Positions 49,846 to 59,073 of a DNA stretch of 64,000 bases are shown one piece after another. The notes beneath the pieces were generated by a model. It saw only the letters and a list, made by a program, of their open reading frames with translations, was not told the DNA's origin and searched no databases. The translations under genes were made by a program, and so were the position numbers. This stretch comes from Gnetum montanum (taxonomy: Eukaryota; Streptophyta; Gnetopsida; Gnetales; Gnetaceae), in NCBI GenBank assembly GCA_015680685.1, contig MNCI01013895.1:802920-866919 (forward strand). The letters run 5' to 3'. Within the stretch, counting starts at the first letter, position 1. Each line of letters opens with the position of its first letter.

Positions 49846-50700
49846 CCAAAGCACTTTTAGCTTTCAAAGCCTGGAATGATTTGTCCTTTTCATTATCTCA
49901 CACAAATAATAAATTCTTCTTCAACCAAAAGAGCATTGACTATGCAATAGAACTAAAATTTCTAATAAACCTACTATAGAAATCAACCAAACCAAAAATG
50001 GTTCTCACCACTCCTACATCTCTAGGTGAAGGTCATTCTTTGATTACCTTGATCTTATTTGGCTCAATTTTTACCTAATTCTTCGAAACAACATGACCCA
50101 AATATTCAATCTCTTTATTTATAAAATGACATTCTTGACATTAATTATCAATTTTCCTTCATGAAATTTAAAGCATATCATTCTTAAATGTTACACATGT
50201 TTATCCTCATTAGAACTATATATAAGAATATCATCAAAGAAAATAATGTAACATTTTCAATTAAATCCCTCAAAACATTATGCATTAATCTCATGAAAGT
50301 AGCCAACACATTGGTTAGCCTAAAAGACATAACAAACCATTCATATAAACCATCTAGAGTTTTGAAGATAGTGTCCTTAGGCCTAATCTGAATTTGTTAA
50401 CAACTAGTTTTTAATTCAATTTTTGAAAACACTTCAACATTAGCCAAAACATCTAAAATGTCATCCATCCTAGGAATAGAAAATATATACTTAATTATGA
50501 TTCTATTCACCCACCTAGCATCAACACACATTCTCATTTCATCTATATCTTTCTTAGGCACAAGTACAAATAGTATTGTACATGGTGAAATAGACTTCTT
50601 AATAAGACCATTTGAGAGAAGTTCACCTTCTTGCTTATGTAACTTCTCCCTCTAACTTGAAGTAATGTGATAAGCCCTTTTATTTAGAATAGTTACACTA
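49846..50700 (-). pseudogene. RT and start of RNase H of element F (broken)
   Basis: The minus strand reads LLSNGLIKKSISPCTILFVL, VPKKDIDEMRMCVDARWVN, FSIPRMDDILDVLANVEVFS, LDGLYEWFVMSFRLTNVLAT and FMRLMHNVL. The style (LYEWxVMPFGLxNAPxTFMRLMN) is that of a Ty3/gypsy element distinct from A, E and H. The YxDD region is frameshifted. A short piece like SFQALKAKSALV at the left edge is the start of RNase H. The remainder is cut off by the LTR of element G. Confidence 0.75.
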
Positions 50701-50998
50701 GACACAAAATCAATTTTATGCTAAGTGAATCTCATGGATGGAAGTCCTTCCAACTTTCCTTTAAACACATTAGCAAATTCTTATGCCAAAATTTTCATTG
50801 TTGTTGAAAGTTAATTAGTTTGCTCTCCTTCACATTTTGCAATTGTAGAGACAATAACAAAATCATGCTCAACCTCTTCATGTGCTTGAACATATTCATG
50901 CTCACTCAACAAAATCAAAGAAGCATTTGTAGGAAAGCATTCCTTATATTGCTCAATAATCATAGGGATCAATTCATGTACCCCATCAGGTCTTAGGA

Positions 50999-51320
50999 CT
51001 AACTGAACATTTCTAGTACCATTAAAGATAGCCTTTTATCAAAATTCCAAGGTCTACCTAAAATTACACTAGCAAAATCTGGAAGAATATCACAAGTAAC
51101 TTGGTCTCTAAATAACCCAATCTTAAAAGTTAAAAAGCATTTCTTCTTGACTTCTTTATAGAAATCCTTAGAAAGCCAATGAACTTTGTATGGTCTAAAA
51201 TGAGGAGAAGTAGCAAATTCAAGTCTTTCAATAACCTTTGAAGAGATAACATTTTCATAGGTATCACCATCTATCAAGATGTGTATTCATCGATCAATCT
51301 TCAAACATTTTACCTTAATA
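50999..51320 (-). pseudogene. Protease of element F
   Basis: A clean stretch reads MIDGDTYENVISSKVIERLE, TSPHFRPYKVHWLS and SVILGRPWNFDKR. The IDGGxxxNVxS active-site motif is present with the second Gly changed to Asp, and the flap-to-ILGRPWxFD spacing is typical of Ty3/gypsy aspartic proteases. It lies between gag and RT of the same element. Confidence 0.75.
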
Positions 51321-51429
51321 CTAAACAACAGCTTCCTATACGGATCTTCATTTGCATTGACATTTCTCATAAGATACATGAATTCACTTCAACAACATCT
51401 TCAATTCTAGGGGCATGAGAATTACCTTC

Positions 51430-52650
51430 ATTTGAAATTTCTTCCTTCTCTCATTCTTTTCCTTATTGGTCTTTGGCTTCTTGCATTCCCATTGCATGTG
51501 TTCCATTTCTTCATAATTGAAGCATTGCACCTTTGAAGAAGTGTTGCTTCCTTAACCCTTTCCATTGGAATCCTTCTTAGAAGTGTTTTCTTTCTCTTCT
51601 CCTTTGTCTTCATCTTCATCACTTCATTTGGCATTAGTCTTCTCCTTTGCTTCCTTTCCATGCTTGAAGTTCTTGAAGTCTTTGTCCTTGGAAGACTTGG
51701 GATATCTGAATAGCCACTTAGTTTTTTCTTAGCCTTAGAGCTAATTCAAATGCCTCACCCAATGTTTAAGGCTCATAGAATGTAAGCTTTTATTAATATT
51801 CCTTTTTTGATCCCCTTAGAAAATTTTATGTTTGTTCATGCTTACTCCAATCAACCCTTGTAAGCTAAAACTTTCTGTGTAAAAGTCTTAGACATTATTG
51901 TTACCTTGCCTTATGTACTTCAACTTTAAAATTGCTTCTTGTCTATATTAATTCTTCTGAAATCTTTGCCTCAACATGAATTTCATAAGAAAAAAAATCC
52001 TAATAATTATAACATTACTCACAAGGTAAGCATGACTTTCATTCTCCCATCATATTTGTGTCATACCTTCTAATTTTGTTTTATCATATAACACCTTTTG
52101 ATTATCTTCCACATCTTCAAGCTCAAAGTATTTGTTCAACACCTTAAGCCAAGAGAGACAAGATTCAATTCCTTCCATTTCAATGAAGGTCTTCACTCAA
52201 CATGTGGCAACCTTGGTGCATGTTTGAAAGCCTTAGCAAGATTAGCTTCCATGTCTTTAATTTAAAAAACCCTTGATGAAGCAATTGAGCTTACTCTTAA
52301 ATGATGATTGTGAGAGCTAAATGTAGGTGTCACTTTCCTTTCTCTAGTAATTCTTGACTCATGAATCCTTGATTCAGTTCTTAGAACATGAGGAATCTCA
52401 ATTTATTCTTTCTTATTTCCATACCCTTCTTGCTCAATTGGAATATGATCTTCAAGATGTTGCATGAATGACTACCTTGATGAAGTAGCTATTAGTTCTC
52501 TTTTTAACTTAAAGCTATAAGAGATGGAGGTTGATCTTTCTTTTCTACAAGTTTCTCAAGCTTATCCATAATGCACTAAAAAGCATTTTTCATCTCTTCC
52601 ATGTCCATAACTAAAGCTTAAACCATCTTCTTCTTTGATGCCATGATCAA
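51430..52650 (-). pseudogene. gag of element F (broken)
   Basis: The minus-strand ATG near 52,643 gives MASKKKMV, followed by a Glu/Lys-rich helix. Capsid text YFELEDVEDNQKVLYDKTKL then IWWEN (52,150-52,010) is Retrotrans_gag. A knuckle at about 51,530-51,490 reads CFNYEEMEHMQWECKK, i.e. C-x2-C-x4-H-x4-C with the second Cys mutated. Lys/Glu-rich sequence flanks it. The frame is broken several times. Confidence 0.65.
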
Positions 52651-53007
52651 AATGACCTAAAATGCAAAATACACATACCCACAAGAAAATTCAAAAGGAT
52701 TAATAGTGCCCATAAATTGAAGTACCCAACAATACCTAATAAGGAATATGAAACCCCAAATTGAAATTTACTCAATTCAATGAAACCCTAGGCAATCCAA
52801 GTTCATGGGTATCTCAACTAATTAAAAATTCCAATACCCAATACAATTGATCATCCAAAAGGACCAAAAGAAGTTCATAAAACCTAAAGAAGTATGGAAA
52901 TTACACACAATGGGAACTACAAACCAAATAGAATTGAAGGTGAGTGAATCCTTGTGTTATGATGATAAGGAATTCTTCCACTTGAGTGAATTGTCTTCAA
53001 TCCTTAC

Positions 53008-53019
53008 ACTCTAATACCA
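53008..53019 (-). other. Primer binding site of element F, tRNA-iMet type
   Basis: The minus strand reads TGGTATTAGAGT against TGGTATCAGAGC: two transitions in twelve. It lies between the gag ATG and the LTR, at the expected place. Confidence 0.65.
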
Positions 53020-53022
53020 AGA

Positions 53023-53675
53023 TGGTAAAGATCCTTCTTGGATTCCACAATACAAGACCACTCAAGGCCAAAGTCCCAAATCAAGATGTTTCAATGATAA
53101 GAAAGGAACGCTATACTTTATTCTTGTTCAAACAATGGAAATGGAATACAAAATAAAATGCAAGTAATGTTCCAAGGATAGACAATGTACTCAAAATCCT
53201 CTCACCACTTCTCAAACACACAAAGGGCACACAACCATGAAACATAGATGAATTCTTCACTCTCCACAATGTCAAATGGCTAACCCAAGCAATGTTCAAG
53301 ATGAGCTTAAGAAGTCTCTCAATTCCCTCTCTAGACTTCTCCAAATAATCCTTTAAATTCTCTTCAATTAGCCTCTCAAGACTTGGCCCTTAATGGTAAT
53401 TTATAACTTTAATGTGATCTTCCATCTTGCCTCTTAGTACTTAATTTAGATTATGAAGACATCTGGAATCAACTAAGACATCTACCTGAGAAATGGCCAT
53501 CAATTTTGGAAAGACATCTACTCCTAGACAAGAAGTCTATAATACGCCAGTAAGACATCTACTCTTAAGACATTTATTGTTCTACAAGATGTCTACTTTA
53601 TCTAAAACAATGATCTCTACCAAGACATCTAGACGCTATAGATGTCTAGCCTACAAACATCTTTGCCTTGCCAAA
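53023..53675 (-). repeat. 5' LTR of element F, R/U5 and part of U3 (split by element B)
   Basis: In its own orientation, U3 carries about eight AGATGTCTT/AGACATCT words (53,665-53,450), and AATAAAGTATAG near 53,125 looks like the R-region polyadenylation signal. It continues to the PBS. The U3 is interrupted at 53,675 by element B and resumes at 62,962. The far end of the LTR could not be fixed. Confidence 0.6.
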
Positions 53676-54542
53676 TGATGAATCATGGGTTGCCAAGCCC
53701 CAATATCAGGTACATGATATCGGGTACACAATATCGCAGCCTAGATACAATATCAGATACTCAATATCGTGATACCTTTGTTAGCCTATAAATATAACAC
53801 TTAGGCACATGGGGTTAAAGAATTAGAGCATTAGAGATTGTTTAGTCATTAGGAGTCTTTTTATCAATTTTATTTTTTCAATTCTTTCCCAAGTGCATGC
53901 CCGCAGTGTGATGCTTTTAATTATATGAAACCTTTGTTCGAGTGTGACATACTTGGACACACACATAATCGACAATAAAGATCGAGATTACTCTATCATT
54001 GCAGCATTCACTTTGCTTTCATTTGTTTTAATTGTTAATTATTTATTGTTGTTTTCTTAATTAATATTTCTTTTATCATCATTTACTATTCCTATTGTTA
54101 ATGCAGAATGAGTACGTCTTAATCATGAACATTTAAGTGTAACTACATGATAACCCAATAGCGTATCAAGTAGTGCGAGTGATGTGCACTTGGTAATCCC
54201 AAAAGTAGTACATGAAGTCCAAGATGCATACGAATGATTAGGGACGAATGCTCATCACACTTAGGCTAGCTTAGATTTTACTTCCCATTGCTTATTAGCT
54301 TAATCAATTTATTTTTCATTGTCTTTAGGAGTAGCATAGTATTATAAATCACATCATACACCTCACTCTGGACTAAACCATATGTGACAAAGCAAATACT
54401 AGTCTAAATGGGAAGACAACAAACTATGATTAACATTTAACTATCTAGGTGCCACAACTAGTTTGTCTGCAGAGTTCGACTGGATCATGTGTACATGCTC
54501 ATATTCGTATGGTTGAGCATAGGGGTACCTCGTCACTCATCA
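53676..54542 (+). repeat. 5' LTR of element B
   Basis: Starts TGATGAATCATGG and ends CGTCACTCATCA. TATAAATA lies at 53,787-53,794 and AATAAA at 53,974-53,979. U3 consists of GATATC/AATATC words, including GATATCGGGTAC at 53,716-53,727. Confidence 0.9.
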
Positions 54543-54543
54543 T

Positions 54544-54561
54544 TAGCACCATTGCCAGGGA
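54544..54561 (+). other. Primer binding site, tRNA-Asp type
   Basis: TAGCACCATTGCCAGGGA matches the tRNA-Asp complement at 14 of 18 positions; all four differences are G to A. One base separates it from the LTR. Confidence 0.85.
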
Positions 54562-54676
54562 CGGTGCTAGTTATCTAGATTAGTTATATCATACAAGATC
54601 GTTGTAACAAGGTATTAACAATATATCTTTCTAAAAAAGGAATTAAACTCAATTAGGTCACACACAATTCACAACA

Positions 54677-56230
54677 ATGTCTCTTTCGCAAGGTAGCGAT
54701 AACGCAACATCCAATGAGACAATTCATTGGAGAACCAATGAAATTCATGATGAAGAAGAAGTTTGGAGTACTCAATCTTATGCAGGAGTTTCATATGTTC
54801 ATAGACATCCCAATGTTACTCAAGGACTTTTCTCATCCAACCCAGACACCTCTAGGGAAGATGGGATAGCCCCTAGAACGAGGAGGCCCGTAGGGCCTAG
54901 GACCTTCCCAATGATTAGCAAGAGCACATCAAGGGATGATTGGAAGACTTACAAAAGTCATGACGAGTCTTCTAGTTCCCTCTCTTCCTCTTCTCTTTCA
55001 ACATCAGGTCATGATGCAAATGACTATTTCTTAAGGGGTCAGTGTAAAAATAAAAATCAAACCCACAGGTGAAGCCAAAAACGCCAACATGAACATAGGC
55101 AACATTGTCCCAACTCATGAACTCACAACCTGTTTAGTGACGATGAACCCCTGTTGGCCACTAAGACCCTAATGCATATAATAGAGGTCATTCAAATATC
55201 TTGCAGGCATCACAAGGAAAGTTGTCTACCCAAGCTTGATTTAAACAACTTTCCTAAGTTCTCAAGAGGCTATGATTTAGATCTCCAACACCATTTACAA
55301 CCCTTCCATGATGCCTGTGTATGGAATAACATTGAGAAAGAGTGGCAAAGGCTTAAGCCCTTTCCTATGACACTCGTGGGCCAAGCAAAAGTGTGGTATA
55401 GGTCTTTAAAATCAAATTCAATTTGTCGTTGGCCTATAATGGTAGAACTCTTCAATGAAAGATATCAAACCTATGCAAGAGTGTCAGCCTTGAGAAGACA
55501 AATTCAAGATTGAAAACAAGGGCAACATGAACCCTTGGACATGGCCTTAGAAAGATATTACTCGTTGTTAAACAAATGTCCAGGTCATGGATTCTCCAAG
55601 GAAAGGCTAATGTGTCACATCATGGATGGGCTCTGTAATGAAATAAGGAAGACCCTAGGAATGTATGCCCCAGGTCAACTATATGAACTACAAACCCAAC
55701 AATTCCAAGAGCTTATTAAGCATATAGCAAAAGAAGAAGGAGAAATGGCCAAATGGGAGAATGTTAAAAAATCTCAATAGGACCAAACTCTTAAAGCAAC
55801 GAAGGTCCATAATCATCAAGAGGAGAAATCAACTCACCTCGAGGAGATGGAACCATCCCCATCTTTGCCAATACTAAAATTACTAGATGAATATGAGGCA
55901 AAGATCAATAAAATGACGGAGCGAGTATATGAAAAATGTGGAGAATATGTAAATATTATCAGAGGTAAACCCACGCAAGATCACTCTGACAACCAGAACA
56001 AGCAAAGGATGCCAAACTGAGAAACAAGACAGAACACCATTCGACAATCAAAAAGAAGGGCTGAAGGAAATAAGGATAGGGGCCCAACTATAAATTAGAA
56101 ATATCAATGCGATGTTTGCCTATACAATCACCCCAAAGGCCAATGCCCAATCTTGTTACATCTACATGAGCATTGGGGAAGAATGCTACATCCAGATTTT
56201 GTACAGAAGTACTATGCTCAACCGCACTGA
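54677..56230 (+). pseudogene. gag of element B (five in-frame stops, otherwise one frame)
   Basis: A single frame runs from the ATG to the zinc knuckle. Its stops are TGA near 55,070, 55,120 and 55,511, TAG near 55,780 and TAG near 56,095; TGA in QIQD-KQG stands where Trp is usual. The N-terminal 130 residues are Ser/Thr-rich and unlike A or C. The capsid core (55,154-55,780) reads LDLNNFPKFSRGYDLDLQHH, LKPFPMTLVGQAKVWYRSL, MVELFNERYQTYARVSALRR, and PLDMALERYYSLLNKCPGHG. The knuckle at about 56,105-56,143 is CDVCLYNHPKGQC (C-x2-C-x3-H-x4-C). The length, about 515 codons, is normal for Athila-type gag. Few point changes would separate it from an open frame, so it decayed recently relative to its neighbours. 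Confidence 0.8.
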
Positions 56231-57046
56231 CAAAACCCCCAATCGTAAAGGAGATCATTGCCAAATTGGCCTCAACCTTCATATGCCCTGATACCAAGTG
56301 CTTATTATGTTTAACACCCTATTTCTCCAATTGGATCAACATCCTCTACTTCACCTCATCATTATCATCCTCCTAAGTATCATCAACCCATGTCCTCTCT
56401 TACAGGATCACCATTTCATGTCCCTTCCACTCCTCTTTACTCTGAATATTCTCATCCTTCACCTCCTTCAACATTACCACTAGTAGTATATGAAGGTTTT
56501 GCACCACCATACCAACCAATGAACATTACTTGTGCTGCCACTGTCAATAGCAATGGGAATTCTCCACAACGTTGAAAGCGTCCTTTCTTTAGGCATGGCC
56601 ATAAAAAGAGACAACATGGCTCTGGAACCATTGCATCCTCCAACTTAGCACAAGCCCAATATGATGATGCACCTTCCTCTTCAATCTCAACGCCTCCTAC
56701 TACCCTATCCAGGCCACCAATCGACACTCCAACAACCATGCAACCCAATAAATATAACCACATGCAAAGACATATCGATCCTTGCATACCATCTTATGGT
56801 CATAGCTACCATAGTGGGTCAGCTTCTTATCACATGACCACATCTTATAATCTACCCTACTATGCCTACTTTAATCAAGTGTGTGAACCGCAAATTTGGA
56901 ACATTCTTGCCACCACTCCAAAAGACACCCAGTGGTTTGGATATGATCGGACCCCAATATTTCCAACATGCATGAATCCAAACTTTCCATTTATTAACTC
57001 TTGTCATGATCAAAGGTTTAGCCATGGAGGATACCCCCCATTCTAA
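56231..57046 (+). pseudogene. Pro/Ser/Tyr-rich linker after gag (element B)
   Basis: Reading frames here give Pro-, Ser-, His- and Tyr-rich text (SGSPFHVPSTPLY-like, then HSYHSGSASYHMTTSYNLPY and FSHGGYPPF before a stop at 57,046). It corresponds to the low-complexity linker between knuckle and protease in element A. No protease motif follows. Confidence 0.5.
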
Positions 57047-58449
57047 CCAGCAGAATTAGTAAATGTTTTTCCTTTTCTTTGGTTTTACAATTTTTTTGTT
57101 TTCCAATTTTTCATTTTCTAATTTTTCATCTTTTAATTTGTCGTTTTATCTTTTTGAGGATGATCTCATCTATGAATAAAATACTCATGTCACCTGTCAA
57201 TTGAGGTGTTGTTCTATGCTATTGAGTCACAAGGGACTAATTATTTAGACAGTGAGCCCACAACATCCACCCACCCATTCTATTAATAAGTGATTCTACT
57301 CTGGGTACCATGATATTCTTGTTATCATTAAAACTTAAAGTAACTTTGTACTCATTATGCCCAGAGTGAAGAGTAATGGATTAAGAGGGAATGGCCATGG
57401 TGTGACATCAAGGGAACTTGTGGATTCTCTTTGGTGACATCTGTATGTGCTATCATGCAGCTTGGTTGTACTAAGATCCTTGTAGATCTAACGAAAAATG
57501 GAAGTAAGAGTTGTGATAAAGAAACTCAATAAAGGAACTTAATGCTATTCTATAGGATCCCACTAGAAAGACATGCATCCATGCCTGAAGGTTGGTGGCC
57601 TCTCTGGATTCCTGTTGAGAAAGATAAAGTGCAAAAGCAGCCAAAAGAAAAAAAAGAAAAGAAAGAAGAAAAACAGTAAAGAAAAGATCAAGAAAAATGT
57701 GTTGCAAACAAATTCAAATCACTCGTCCCTTGCGCAAAATGCCAAGTAATCGTACACCTTACTATCATGATGCTCTTATGGTTGTCTATCATCGAGATGA
57801 AACAATGCGATGTCACTAATCAAAGGTATGGACTCAATTTTGATCTTAGAGAAAAAGGCTAATGGTATCTTAATCTCGCACAACACTTTGGATTCATTGT
57901 GTCCAAAGTAAGTTACCTCACATCCCAATCTCTGCAATCCCTTCCACGGTTCTTCTCATCTCATGGTCCAAGTATTTCTAACTTGTGTCTTGTGTGGCAT
58001 AGAATTCATACCTCATCATGGTGGTATTAAACATGTGTGTGTTTTGTTGCACAAGCGCAGATTGCATTTAACCCTTCTAATGCCTATAGACAGTTTAAGG
58101 TGTGGTTACATTAGAGCATGATAGGTTGGAACCTACTTTGGGGAGGATCCACTTGCGTGACTTTTGTAATTTGTACTTGTTGTACACCACCACATCATCT
58201 TATACCCTCCGAGTATTACATTGCAAAATTTATTCTTTCCTTTATCATTGTTTAAACCAAACATTCCTTTGCACCACTACATGTCCTTTTTCCTCACCCT
58301 ATTCAAAGAACTTCATTGTATAATCCCACTTCATTACACTTTTGGTGCCTTAATGTCCACTTGACATTACCTCAAACCTTTCAAATCTACCTCAAATCCT
58401 TCATTTTTGGCCGTGAAAAGTCAAAAATTCATCAATTTTACTAAGTACC
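57047..58449 (+). other. Non-coding spacer replacing pol (element B)
   Basis: Starts with a T-rich tract (57,060-57,155) and contains ACATCCACCCACCCATTC near 57,265 and TTTGGGGAGGATCCACTTGC near 58,135, both shared with the post-pol spacer of element A. An A-rich run with repeated AAAGAAAAG lies near 57,645-57,690. No pol motif is visible on either strand. Confidence 0.55.
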
Positions 58450-58810
58450 CTATTTTGGAGGGGACGCGATATCGGGTACCCAGTATTGAATCTGATGCGA
58501 TATCGGGTATGCACTATCGCGTACACGATATCATGTCCACAAAACCTATATGTATGGGGCCTCTCGCGCATGTAGAAGTCATTTTCACTAGTTGCTACAC
58601 AAGGAGTTGTTGCAATTTTCTTCCACGATTTTTAGCGCTTTGAGAGTCTACCATTCAACCATCAATATCTTGCTAGTTAACACTCTGATTTCCCTTCCGA
58701 TTGAACCTAATTAAACCTGAAGTGTTTAAGTTAGTCATGGGGAAGGGGTACAATAGAATTCGTGCATAACTTTTTTGAAATTCGCTATTGCCCGAAGGAT
58801 ATCATAGGAG
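58450..58810 (+). promoter_or_regulatory. Internal promoter-like block upstream of ORF3 (element B)
   Basis: Contains GATATCGGGTAC at 58,468-58,479, identical to 53,716-53,727 in the 5' LTR, and GATATCGGGTAT at 58,499-58,510. A weak TATA-like CTATATGTATGG lies near 58,547. Text after it follows element A's block, ending in TAGTCATGGGGAAGGGG. A good donor, AGGA followed by GTAAGT, lies at 58,810. Confidence 0.45.
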
Positions 58811-59073
58811 TAAGTAATATTAAGAAATGTTAAGAACTCATGTCAAACTAATTTTCTTTCTTCACCCAAATCATTTAAATTATTAATTAGAGTCACTTGA
58901 GCAAATCAAGCCCAACATTAAAACTTTTAAGGGAACTTTTTGGGAAAAAATCTCTAACTCTGAAATCACACTAAGTAAAGAATTCAACATTTATTAAAGG
59001 CAATGAGTAAGGTATGAGATAATTGAACTTCCTTAAATAACCTTACTAACAATTGATCTTTGTGTGATTATAG

